From contig JAJNNQ010000026.1 in assembly GCA_027886175.1 (NCBI GenBank), forward strand, positions 29,964,001 through 30,028,000: a stretch of 64,000 nt of DNA, read 5' to 3'. The position numbers and the translations under genes are program-made. The notes beneath the pieces are model-generated. The model did not search any database. It saw only the letters and a list, made by a program, of their open reading frames with translations, and was not told the DNA's origin. Shown here one piece after another: positions 1 to 12,998 of the stretch. The DNA comes from Phylloscopus collybita. Taxonomy: Eukaryota > Chordata > Aves > Passeriformes > Phylloscopidae. How positions within the stretch are numbered: the stretch's first letter is position 1; every line of letters starts with the position of its first letter.

Positions 1-3000
1 GACAGCTTTTGAAAGTGTAAAGAAAAATATGAAAAAGAAAAACTGCATCTGCGTGATCAGTCATATGTGACTAACATCCATAGTTTTGACTTTTAGAAGT
101 GCATATTCCTGGGGCCACCTGTATCAGAAAGATACTTGGACTTCATTTTATAAAGCTAATATTTTTAAGAGTCATGGAGACATATCAAAGTATATCTAAT
201 TCTCTACTTTTCTGTAAACTCACTACTGATTTTTGGGAAGATATATTGACTGTGCTGGCCTCAGTGTAATGATGGGAATTATTTTCTTGATTTTACTTTT
301 CTTCCTGAACCCCATTTTAACTACTAATATGTCACAACTCTATTTTACACTAGTTTTTGAAGTAATTATGTCATATCTAGGTAGAGTGAAGATTCTGGTT
401 GTATGACTATTAAGTACTGGCAGGGAAGTTATTCATAGTGGGCTGCCCTTTTCATCAGTTAGAAAAATCTTCATCAATAACTTTATTTTGGGAATGGGGG
501 GTTGGCCCATTTTATTTGCATTTGCTTAGTCTTTTGGCTTTTTTTGTGATCTTCATACTATGCCTGGAGTTCATATTTCCACTTTGGGTAGTTTTAGACT
601 TTGATCTTCCTAAGCCTGTTGTAAAACAACAGCACTGTGACAAGAATTTTATCAATCTATTAATTGCCCAGAAGTTGCAACCTGGTTTTCTTTACTCTAA
701 TGTAGTTTTCTTGTGGGTTTCAATGTTACTGAGGGATTTTTTTTTTCAAATGCATGCCCATATGTTTGCAAATTCAGTAGCCAGGTAATATCATTTAAGC
801 CAATTGCTATCAGAACAAAACACCCTTTAAAATGTCACTACATTGACTTAGATTACACATGTATATAAGGCACATCAACAAACTGTGTTCAAGTTTGTTT
901 GATTTCTGTTTGGGTTTTTTCTTGAGAAAAAATTATTCAAAATCTTGGCCTAGTATTAAAATAGGATCATCCTTGACCTTATTTATACTCCAAATGATTA
1001 ATTTATCTAGCCCATACTACACAAAAATAACTTTTGACAGGGTTTTTGTGGTATTGCTCAGATTTAGACTAGCTTCATATTTTTGCCGACTGTCTAGATT
1101 ATTTTTCTTGAAGAGACTGCAGACAGAAATGTTTTACTTGGCTAGACCAAATTAATTTTCCTCAGAGAAATGGACAATAGGAAGACATAAATAAGTGAAA
1201 GGGATATGTACAATGATTATTCCTTAGGGGATATAAAGAACTTCTCCATTGATACTGGTTAAATTGCACCTTCTGTATCATCATAATTATGCCCATCAAG
1301 TGATGGATATTCCTTTGTAGCATGCATTACATGTTGTTTTCCCTTTTCTTGTACACTAGTCTAGATATAATCTGTAACAGCAGAAAGTAATTGCTGTGAT
1401 AGTGTAATGGATCTGTGCTGCAACTTTTTGCTCTACTTTCTTAATAGTGAATTGTAACAACATCTTGCAAAATGAGAAGGTTCAATTATCTTTAATAGAC
1501 CCAGAGATATCACTTCATGTATTTCTTAAACATCTAAGCACAAGAACAAAAGAGGAGAGGGGCTAAAAAAAGTAGTTGAGTATTACTGGTCACTATATTA
1601 AAAAGGGACATTAGCAAATGTAATTTAAAAGAGGGTGATTTTACTTATTATTTTAACCCTTGAGTAGGAAGGAAATTTACTGACAAAAAATGGACCCGTG
1701 TTCAAACAGTCACTAAAAGCATTCAGATATCTAGTGCAGCTGATCAGTTAGATAATTTTTTTGCCCATAAAACCATGAACATATTGATGAAAATGCTTTG
1801 AAATTACTTTCAGTAATTTCAATCCACTCAAAAACATTTAAATTTGAAATTCATTGACCATTTTAAGTACTCAGCATTGAATGTTGGACTCATCAGAACT
1901 CGGTATTATGTTAATAGGTGTTTGCTAGTTCTACCACATCATGGAAGCTCAGAATGATAAGCAAATTGTGTTTCAAGCTTTGAGGCTTGGTATATATGCT
2001 TTCAGTCTCCAGTAAAGGTAGGGATGAGCCTCTAGAGCAATGGGGGCTGGGTCTTGCCAGTTTCACATTATGAGACCAAGACAAAAGATGTCAGCCATGA
2101 GAGCTACTCTCCTGTTCAAAATATTTTATTTTTTTATTTTAATATGAAGTTCAATTGCATTCTGAAACACAGAGATAAACATCTAAGAGAGAACAAAATC
2201 TATTACCATCCCTCCAAAAGATCTTTTCCTTTGTGTTTATTTTGACATCATGTATTCTGCTTTTATGTTTTGTTTATATTTTACAAACAAAATTAAGCAA
2301 TAACTTAGCCAGATTTACAGCACAAGCAACTCTCTTGCCAACTTGCACAATTTCCAGAGAATTACATGGTAATTGTATAAGAAAACTACCTCCCTAAGAA
2401 GAAAGGTCTCACAGGCAACTGAAGATTCACCATGGGAAAAAAAAAGGATACTGTAAGATAGTAAATGATAAATTAGAACATGCAAAGCTTTTTCATGAAA
2501 AATCAGCTTGACAAAGCATACAATAAGCATATAGTGTTAATCCATTTACAGGTAAATCTTAAAGTAGAATCAAGACTAAATTGTCCTTGAGATCCTTCTG
2601 GAAACTAAATGGGGTGATCTTTTTTAAAGCAACCATAAGTATTTTTGAGGATTGTTTGCCATTTATGAACAAGGAACATAAGCTTTAAAAATAACTAGAA
2701 CATGTTAAGTAGTTCTGTATTGTTTTTCATGATTTGAACAGTCAGAAATAGCTTTAGTATGTCATTGTAGACTTGTAGGGCTAAAGTAAAACTGCACCAG
2801 ATTAGCCCTAAATTAGCAGCCTCATGTGAGACTAAAACCATTACTGAAAACTGTAATTTAGCATATTTTCAAATGTTTTCTAGGTAGTCTTTATAAATTA
2901 AATCATGATGAATCTACTACATGGATGCAAGTCTTCAAAAAACAATGGAAAAAGCTATTGAGGACAATGACAGTAATTAATTATACCCTTTTCTTAAGCA

Positions 3001-6000
3001 GCTCTTGAATAGCCAATGAAACATGGGTAGGAAGTCACAAGAAATATCAGATGACCTGTAAAACTGGTAGGCATAAGCACGGTGGTGTTTAAAAAATTCA
3101 GTTACTTCTTACCTCAGTGTCATTCTCATCATTAATTTAATAAGGCAAATTCAGATTTTCTACAATTCTCCTCCAATTTCAGCTGGATATTGGATTCTAC
3201 CGTATTTTCTTTATAGCCATTCTTGTAAAATCATTGTGTTTGCCATCAAATTTGTTTACTGTAAATTTAAAATTGGGTTTAAATCTAAAAGAAAAAATTT
3301 AAATTTTATGTCCTTTGTGCTCATAATTAAAAAAGAAGGTTTTCCAATATATAGGATCATGTAGTTAAGAAGTTAAAAAAAAGCACAAGACCTCCCAGAT
3401 ATAATCAGTATTTAATTTCACTGGTAAATGTCTGTTTTTATCAATGTTCAAAACATTTCTAGAGGAAAATTCATGAATCTCTAATATCTGATTGCTTTCT
3501 GGACATCCCTTTCCAACTCGGAAAAAGGCACCATACTTAAGCATTTGATGTAGATAAATTTCTACATTATGTTCTTATAGTGTCAGCCTCTTCATATCAA
3601 ATTTAAGAGGCAGGATACCTCTGTTTCAGTGGTGTTTAAATCCTTTAAACAAGTTTAAATAAGGGGTATCTGAGCCTAGCCTGGATTCACTTTTGTGGAA
3701 AGCAATTCTTAGATTGTATGCAAATGCAATTTGCCTGATACTATCAAGAGGAGGAAACTTTGGAAAGTAACCACGTGATTAGAGTGATGTTTGCACACTT
3801 TTAATAACAAATGATAACTACATGTCACTAATACTATTAATAGGCATGTTGGACGAGGTAGAACTAGAGGGGAATGAAAGAGAAGGGTTTGATGAACTTC
3901 CTGGGAAATATTGAGGGAAACATTCCAGGATTTTGTTTAAAACTTTTTTTTTTATTATTATTTTTTTCAGTGATGTAAAATCTGAAAATTATTCTAATTA
4001 TTGCAGCTAATTGAATTTAAGCTTATGTATCCTAAGAATTTATGAAAGAGTCAGAAATGCACAAGAAATTATCACCAGTCTGATTTATAGTTCAGATCTC
4101 ATGTCCATCTAATACATACTTACTTTCTTTGTGCATATGTTTGGGAGTTTTAAGACACTCATAGTATGTTCTGCTTTCATAGAACATTTAGAAAGCATCA
4201 GAAAAGCCAAAGAGAGATCATCCACTGTAACACTGATATATCATTTCCAAAATATCTAAATCTCCTTGCCAGTCAGATGTAAATGAAGCAAATAGGTTTG
4301 ATTTGGTAGCTGAAATATCCTGCCCAGAACATTGAAGAAATCTTCTTTTGGTCATTTACATTTAGTGTGAACAAACTATGGCTAGAGCAGAGTCCACAAA
4401 AGTTATGAAATCAGACCTGCATATTTGTTTTTGAAAATACTGACTATTGTGATTTCAGATACTAAAAGTTCAGAAATATACAGCCACATGCACAGACATA
4501 AAAATTTCTTGGTCAATATCACTTTTAGCTAGTAAGCAGTTTTGTGCAACCTCGGTGAACATGTATTAAAGTCCATACTCTTAGTGCTGTACAAACCCCA
4601 CTGGATTACATAACATCAAACTTGACATTAGAAAGCACGTCAATCAATTTTCATGCCTGAATCTCAAAAACGAAGTGACACTTCGGAATGGCACTTCAGA
4701 TATGTTCCTTTATATTTTGTTAATAAAGAGAAATCTTATTAGTGGGAGATTCAAGATGGTATAAACAAGTTTTTGAGCTCAATATACCATATGCTATAGC
4801 TGCCAATTATGTTCTTGTTGACATTTTCTGCATGTGGGAATATTATCATCTGAAATTCATTATGCTTCTGTTCACATGTACTGTGTTAATTGGCATGTGA
4901 CACTTTGAAAATCTGTTCCCAGGCTATATTCAAAAATAGTTCTGTTTCATATGAGCAATGTATTCAGTGGGCCTGATACTTAAAAGAATATAACAATATA
5001 AATTTTTATTCCCCACTGATTTATTTTAAAAATAAGTTACTTCTAATTTGTTTGATTTTTAAGCCATTATTTATTCTACTTCACTGTGATATGTCATAAT
5101 TAATGATTTATTGTCCGAAAGTGAGGGGGCTTTATGTATCACTTATTTTTACTGTATTCTTTGCAATTAGTATGTGCAAATTAACCAAATAATCCAAAAC
5201 ACCTTATTCCATTAAACATTTTCAACAAAAAGCATAAAGCAGTAAAGGACAAGAGAGGATATGTAAGCTGTGTTCCACAGAACAGGTGAGATTTCATATA
5301 TTTCAAAGATGACATCTTAATTACAGCACAAGTGCAGACTGCAGAAAATGAGTAGGATATATCTGAAGATCCTAAGATGTAAACAATAATAGCTCTGTCA
5401 CCAGAAAAGATATTAAGGGCTTTGTCATCAGCTCCCTCTAGAGAAGAATTGAGTGTAGAGTTCAGGATGCAGCTCATCTGAATATGACATCAAAATGAGG
5501 CTTCTGGGTCAGAACATTATCAAGTTAGAATGCTTGCATTGTTAATGCACATTGACAGATGCCTCTGAAGAATGGCTCAGATCTCAGGTGGGTTGAATAC
5601 CTTGTTAGACAGCACTGTGTTTTATCTATAACTATTTTGGAAGTCAAAGCCCACTCCTCTTTTTTTTACTTATAATGCTAGCATTTAATATGAGGATTTT
5701 TCATTTTCATCATTCCTAATCATACCATCTGGGCAATATTTGCATGTTTTTATGGTCTAAAAGAGAATTAACATACCTGGTATCTCCTACTGACGTTTGT
5801 TACCACATCTATTCACATATCTGCTCTTTGGCTACTGTTTCTCTGTTGCTAGCATGATGTTTTCCATTTTGCACTTTGGGGGAAACTGGCGTTTGGTTTC
5901 TCTTCCTTGTTCTCTGCAAGTTTCTGCTTCATCTTATACTCACAAGCATTATTTTTACCTTCTGTAATATATGACTATATGTAGCTGGAACGGAAAAAAA

Positions 6001-6400
6001 CATTGCTATATGCCAAATACAGACTCTTGCTGTTACCAGGCAAGCATCTCAGTTCCATCTAATAAGTGTACATCTTCCATCTCTGTTAGAAACATGGATT
6101 AAGCAGACCTTTGCTTGAGGAAACTATAAATTTAGTCAGTTTTAAGTGCATTTACATCTGTGATAGACGGGATGGATGTATATTCTCACAAGGAAGAGCA
6201 AATATTTCCAGAGAACCTGGTCACAGTCTCTTCATCTCTGTCTCCTTTACAGCCAATTAATAACATTTGGCTTGTAATGTCCACAGACTATATACTAATC
6301 ATTTGATATCTGGACATCTGGAAAACCTTGTACAGTGTTAATGGTGTGCTTCAAGTTGCATAATTTACTTCTGCAATAACACAAATTACAAATTACCCTG

Positions 6401-6420
6401 CAGAAGGCCACGGCCTTCTG
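6401..6420. repeat. Perfect 9-bp stem hairpin
   Basis: The arms CAGAAGGCC (6,401-6,409) and GGCCTTCTG (6,412-6,420) are exact reverse complements separated by two bases. It is GC-rich against an AT-rich background. No role is known; it is too short for a microRNA precursor, and no T-run follows that would suggest a terminator. Confidence 0.6.
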
Positions 6421-6889
6421 ATATGAGGAAGGACAATATGTAGCACTCACTGATGCACAGCCAAAGCAACAGACTGTGAAGAATATTGGAAGAGAAATTG
6501 TAGTCAGAATCTATTACAATTTTATATACATTTATTTAACATTTAAATGGTGCATATAATTAATCAAATTTACCTTTTTTTCCTGTTAAGTCTACTAGTA
6601 GGAGTTGAAGAATGCAGTAGCTCAATAAACACAAGCCTGCAGCAGCCTCATGTCCTGAGATGCTGTTATTAATGGCAAATGAAGCTTAGCACGCAGCCCT
6701 AGCAGACAGACATGCACATGGACTCACAATGCATGTACACGTCTGGCCACTCAGATCAACACAGATGGAGCACATTGCATTAAGACAAATGCAAACAGCA
6801 GTAATGGCCTGACCTTGTTCATTTTTTTGGCTGCTTGGGATGAATGTCCATTATTGGAAAATATGTGTATGCATAATATGAGTCTCTCT

Positions 6890-7530
6890 TGCAGCTGGTC
6901 TTATACACTTAGTTTATCCAGTAACTAACCTTTACATTCTCTGGACTCCAGTTGACTAATTCTGGGATGGACACATGCAAATGGATCTTCCAGCTGACTG
7001 CTGGTTAGCTGCTTAGCTAGTGCTAGTCTCTCTGGTAGCCAAGTTTCTGGTGACTTTGATACCTGGCTCCCATGACTGTTATTTTACTTACCAGATAGGC
7101 CACTTTGATACCCACTGGATGCTACCCATATGTACGCTTCCAGTTTCTCTCCAGCTGCTGTTACCCAGACACAAGGGACCCTGTGCCCCATAGTCCCAAT
7201 AACAGTCTAGTTTCTAGACCTTCCCACAAAAATATGTATGCAGAATAGATCCTATCCATTCCTATCTCCATTTCCAGATACTCTTCCCATGATAAGCTAC
7301 AGAGCAATGGACTGTGTCTTCCCTCACTTTTTGAGATGCCATGGGGAATATCCCTTACTAACTTCTGGTGGAGGGTTTTCCCTGCCCCTGGGCCTGAGGG
7401 CCCCTTGGGACAGCTCTGGCAGTTCAGAGAGGGGACTCATGTTTCTGACTGGAGAATTAGGGTGCTCCTGTTTGCCAGTGGGTTCTTTTGAGGGTATGTG
7501 GAGACAAGTCTTTATTCATGCAATTTAATG
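6890..7530 (-). repeat. Possible old unclassified LTR-like repeat
   Basis: This block is visibly richer in G and C than its flanks and has the texture of a decayed repeat. On the minus strand an AATAAA motif lies at about 7,510-7,516, followed by the GC-richer body. I do not recognise the family and found no clear ends or target-site duplication. It may equally be unique sequence, or a decayed exon with 3' end on the minus strand. Confidence 0.25.
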
Positions 7531-10500
7531 CATGTACCAATTTTTCACAATATCCACAGATTATAATCAGGATTAGGTAAATAATTAATAGTTAACAGCA
7601 TCAAACAAAACTTTCAGTGTAGTTTATTTTAAAAATTCCATCTGTAGTCATGACTCTTAAAGAGTGTTGTGGTCAGGATATCAAAGATTTGATTTTGTAC
7701 ATGAATATCAAATCTAAAAGTTGAAGTACTTGTAGTAGTAAGACTATCTGTCACAGATATTAACTTAAACATGAAAAGCAAGAGAGACTTGTAAATAATA
7801 TTTTTTTCTTTACTTCCTATTCCATGCAAATATAACACCATTATTCTACACATATGAAAAACCAAGGCAGTCCAAATATTGTCTGGGTACAATCACCTTT
7901 TCTACAGTTAATTTAACTTTTCTCTTTCATATTCCTTGTACTATATATTTTGAGAACAATTTTCCTTTTCTATACTTCCCTTATGTTTCACAAACAAGGG
8001 AGTTACAACTGGTTCTCTAAATTGCGTATTAGTGGAAGTCAATGATACAGTCACCATGAAAAATTTGTACACTTCAATATTAAAACAGATTTATGTGAGA
8101 GTTCTTCCACTCCATCTATGTGCAGTGTGCTATACATCATATACACACATTATATACCCCCCACAAAATAAAATTAAAAAAAATCTCTTTCTTTCTGGCT
8201 CAGTTTCACAATTGTCCTCATCTAGACAAGTTCCATCCATTTGGGTTTGTACAAAACCTCACTCTGCTTTTATCATGTCCCTAAGTCTTCTAGGTGGGTA
8301 TATGACTTGTAGGTATAGCTTCTTTTTAACATTATTAGGTAATTATTTGAGGAAGAAGACTTCGGCATTAATTTTAACTGAAATAAGAATGACAGAATAC
8401 TACCTTTAGTCATCTGCAAACTACATATTTTTCCAAGCTAAAGAACATGTATTCTCAACATAACTAATGAGAACTAGCCAATCAAGCAGGAGTTTCCCTT
8501 TAAGATGGATGTCTATGAGACAATAAATAGCAAATAAAAATAGGAACTTATCATATTCCACTGACTATAAAAGCATTCTACAGATTGACATGAAACAATC
8601 TTTTTAGTAATTTATTGAGACATTAGCATACTTTGTAAGTTAGGATATTTGATACTTGTACATGATTATTTTTGGAGATTTCAAAATAGGTGATTTAGAC
8701 ACTGAACTACACTTTGATTATGTGTGCAAGGTATGTACTGCCACCATTTTAACGATATTCATACATATATGCACTTTCTGGAATGGGGAATTATTTGTTT
8801 TGTTGTTGCTGCAGATAAATTGATGCTCTAAATGAAATGTTTAACAAACATAATTTTTGCCTGTCAAAAGGCCTGCAAGCGCATTATAAGAAATTTCAAC
8901 AACTGATGAAAATATAGGATCTGCTAACAGAACTGACATTCAACATATTCATTAGCTGCTTAGAAAAAGACAAAATTAATGAGGTGACAGACATGTATGC
9001 AAGGTATTACAGGATAGTGAAAAAAAAATTGTGAAAAAGCACAGGAGCATCTCCTGATGGGCAGTATGTTGGCAGATAAAATTCAGTATGAATAACTGTA
9101 AAATGATTTGTATGTAAATGAGCAATCCCAAAAAATCTGTATAAAATGATACCCATGAAATTATCTATTACTTTTACAGAAAAGAGATCTTAGAATTTCT
9201 AAGGAGATGTAACTGAAAATACTAACTCAGTGATAAAAAGAACAGGCAAAAAATTGAACAAATTAAAATGACAAGAGAGAACCACTTAAAAAAATTGTAA
9301 CAAATTTAAATAAATCAAATGGAATACTGTGTGTAACTCAGTAAAATAAAACATTGTTGAATAGCCTTATAGTTGCCTGGAGCAATCTTGATTCAAAATG
9401 TTACTAGACAATTATAGGAAATACAAGTTTACTGAAAGGCATTAAACATTAAAACTACATTTTGTGAGTCCAAAAAAACCCCAAAAAGATCCCTAACCCC
9501 CAAATTGCTACAAACTGAAAGAGCAAATAAGAAAACTCAAACAAACAACACTACTATGCACTTGTGGTGTATATGTAATCTTCCTTTAGTGTTACTGGCT
9601 ACCATCAGATTCAAGAATATCAAGGTAAACAGACTTTTTATGCTGCCCAATATTTTCACCTTGTATTTAAATCACATATTGAGTCTTGACTTCTGTCATA
9701 CTGGAAAAGTGATTATAGCTAAATACAACTAACACAGACATTAATACATATTAATTAATATGTAATAATGTAGGTTTAGTCCTTTTTTAGCCTTCTTATC
9801 ACCTGTGCAACAAATTATCAAAGAGATTTTGAATTACATTTAGTGTGGGCAGAAATAGCTCTACATTTTATCAAAGTGAGACACTTAAGCACTTAGTTTT
9901 TATGAGATAAACACCATGATAGTCATTCCTAGTGGTAAGTCACCTAGGTAGACTAATCATGTCAGCAGGACTTTATCAATTAACTGCAGCTGAGAAAGAT
10001 ATATCACTATTTTAGAGAGACTTTTGAGGATCCTGACAATAGCAATGAAAAATAAGTGAAGAATAAGTGTCTTAATACTAGTAATCAAAATATGGAGGAA
10101 AATGTGCACTTTTCACAGAAACTGATGAAAACTTGAAGCTTGTAGAAAGAAACATTAGGAAGATGAGGTTTTATATGTGCAGAATGGAAATTTTACTATA
10201 TTTTGGTAACATTTGGAAATGGTGCAAAATATTATTCTGGGAGAATAGATATGAACACGCAACTAAATTGAAAAATTTTGTTGTACTCTCCAGAGTCTTA
10301 GTCAGGAATAATAAGGTAAAACTCTCTTGAGGGTGTGCCACACATCAGCTCTAATCAATTCAGAAGCACTTGACATGTTTTTAGATGAGATTTCAGTTTT
10401 GATCAAGTTCGTGCACCTACAGTATCCACAGATGCCCAAGTGTTGGGAGTGATTTAGTATTTATAATCAAGAAGACATAAGGGTTAGAGGTAAGTCGCTT

Positions 10501-12066
10501 TGACCATTACCTGTCTTATAAATGAAACCAGCCAATATATATGCTATTCAATTGTTAATCAACTCAGAGTCAGGTAATTTCCCATGCTGTTCAATGAAAT
10601 CCATTTCCTTCATCAAAAGAAAACACATGAAAGAGAAATTTGATAAATTGCTTATTGATTACCATTAGGCACAACTTTAAAACAGATTTGTTTTATTCTA
10701 TCACATGCATGTTGGTTCCTTTTGTGTAATATGAGTCATATTAATTAAGAAAATTGAATTACTTAGCAAATATTGATGAACAATAAATATTAAATATGTG
10801 TTTAGAAAGAAATTGCTAAGAAATAGTGCTTCATTTAACAAGTGTTCAGCTCTAAATATGTATTTTTCATTAAATTCTGATGTGCCAATACTTGTGTTTT
10901 ACTGAGGGTTAACAAGAAATAACATGAATTGAGATAACCATAGCAAAATATAACTATTCCTTTTCTCAAAGGGATGATACATCCTTTTTTCTTCATCTTC
11001 ATGTTTATTTATACTAACTGGTCAGCAGCTGTTATATCTTTTTCTTTAATTAACACAGAACAAGAATGGAATAGAAGTGAAAATCCCATGTAAAAATGGT
11101 TAAAATGGCTTAAAATGATTGCTGATTCAAATAATAAATTACCAAGAAGTGAATAAATAATTTGGATTTCAACTTCTAATTGATATAAAAGTATATATTT
11201 TAAAATTAGCAAACAAATGAGCTCTACCAAATCATTCAGCATTTTGTTTTAGAAGTATCTATCAGTCTGTTTCTGGTAAAGATTTCACTTTCAAACATTT
11301 GTCTCTTTCTGATACTCCTTGGAGTTTGTCTGATCAACTTGGCTCCTAGGGTATTCCTGAGATGCAATTGTTCAATTTTACAGGACAACTTCAAGGAACT
11401 ATTCTGTCTGAAGTAGTTAGAAAAATAGGTTGGAACTAATGTCATTTAAATGGTGGGAAGCCCAAAAGACGAAGTGGTTGAAGCATATTTATAATCTCAG
11501 CCTCTCCTAAAGTGCAGACTTTTGAGGGCAAAAGACCATGTTCCATATAATATTAAATACATCTTTCACATAAATTAAGCTGCACATATAGGAATTGCAA
11601 GAATCTCTGAATTTTATGGCAGTGTCTACATTTTAAGGTAGATTTGTTACCAGCCTAAATCCTGGTAATTGGTCAAGTGATCCAATGAACCAATGGTCAT
11701 TGAACTGTTGAACTTTTCTGGTATAATAAAGAACCTTCTTTAGAGGCAACTGGCACGCAGGTGGGTGGGCTCCATTCAGGTGTCAACATGGACTTGTGTT
11801 TATGCACAGGGGAAAACTATACACTTAACATTCAGATAACCAAATGCACCACAGAGTATAATTGCCTACTTAGCACTATCACTACCAGTGACTACTTAGT
11901 ATCACTAAAATTAATTTAAAATGAGTATTTTTCTAGAAGAATGAGGTCTGAGTTCACATCAATGCTCTATTTCTAAAATAGCAGGTGTCTAAGGATGTGG
12001 ATTACTGAACACTGGAAGAATATTATTTATAGGAAACAATGAAACAATGTGTTCCTATAAATACAC

Positions 12067-12142
12067 TTTTTTTTTGTTTGTTTGTTTGTTTGTTTTTTTT
12101 TTGTTGTTTTTTTTTTTTTTGGTTTTTTTTGTGTGTGTGTGG
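12067..12142. repeat. T-rich simple repeat, (TTTG)n, poly-T and (GT)n
   Basis: A run of T, TTTG units, further poly-T and a short GT tract follow one another. Simple low-complexity sequence; the long open frames across it on both strands are artefacts of composition. Confidence 0.9.
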
Positions 12143-12280
12143 AGTATTAACTCTATGTAATGTGAAGTATTTCCTATATGCAATGCACAAGACTGGCCCC
12201 AAATTTTCATTCATTCAGGAGCTTTACAAGCTCAATAGACTATTGATCCCTATGACCCAAATAGAGGCCTTCAAAAGTAG

Positions 12281-12998
12281 CTTTGTTTCTTGGGTTGTGG
12301 AGCCAGTTTTGTGTATTCTATTTCCATTTGTTTGAAGGCCTGACGCCTCATCTTAATAGGCCATTAGCACCTTCCCAGCCTGTACCTTCCCCTCCAGAGC
12401 GGTGCATCTGCATTTGTATCACCCTATTGTGAGATACATCTCATCCCCTGGCAGTGGGGGGGGGGGGGGGGGAGCAGGCAGTTTGGATAAATGGAGACTC
12501 ACAGACAGGAGAGCTGCTAGTTTTTCACCCGATTTTTCCTGGGAGGAAGACCGGACCTCATCTCACTAAAATCCATCTCACCATTCCTGGACCCCCTCCT
12601 CATCATCACCAGAACCCCTCCTCACCACCCCTGGATCTGCTTTTCCACAGAATCATCTCTGCTCCAACAGAATCACGTCTTCAGAAGGACTCACTTTTGG
12701 ACAGCTTTCAACACCCTGAATCACAGGGTCAGGTTGTGGCTCTGACTCTGTCAGAGTTTTCCAAAATTGTTGTTTATTTGTTTATTTGCTTGTTTGGTTG
12801 GGTGGTTTTGTTTCCTATTACATTTGTATTGTTAATATTTCTAGTAAAGAACTGTTATTCCTATCCCCAAAATCTTTGCCTGAGAGCCCTTGATTGCAAA
12901 ATTATAATTTGGCGGGGTGTGAGGAGTTCGCATTCTCCATTCTAGGGGAACCCCAGTTTCCCTGGCAGAAACCTGTCTTTTCAAACCAAGACACTTTG
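12281..12998 (+). mobile_element. Solo ERV LTR, family 1, copy A (sense)
   Basis: The LTR itself spans 12,286-12,993 and is flanked by an exact 5-bp duplication CTTTG (12,281-12,285 and 12,994-12,998). Its start reads TTTCTTGGG, one change from the TGTCTTGGG expected from copy B, and it ends AACCAAGACA. The same family occurs inverted at 60,214-60,988. An AGTAAA motif at 12,843-12,848 could be the polyadenylation signal and places the sense strand on plus. The copy has lost part of its U3 relative to copy B and carries a G17 run at 12,456-12,472. A 163-codon open frame inside it is accidental. A 5-bp duplication would fit ERVL-like integration, but the class is not proven. Confidence 0.85.

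Larger units (their letters stand above)
1..12280. other. Unique AT-rich non-coding DNA
   Basis: No gene, RNA gene or recognisable full transposon was seen in this stretch. The open frames here are short, lack recognisable motifs and have a length expected by chance in AT-rich DNA; the longest is near 8,032-8,409. A GC-richer block around 6.9-7.5 kb and a small perfect hairpin at 6,401-6,420 are listed separately. Intronic and intergenic identity cannot be told apart from sequence alone. Confidence 0.7.

Noticed and set aside
438..788. 116-codon hydrophobic open frame
   Set aside because: In such T-rich DNA a frame of this length is expected once or more per window, and T-rich codons make any frame look hydrophobic.
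7238..7528. 96-codon open frame in the GC-richer block
   Set aside because: No motif and no splice signals that agree with it.
10480..10500. GAGGTAAGT donor-like motif
   Set aside because: There is no convincing acceptor or open frame upstream; such motifs occur by chance.
12454..12945. 163-codon open frame on plus
   Set aside because: It lies fully inside the family-1 LTR, starts in a G-run and has no domain; long frames are a by-product of LTR composition.
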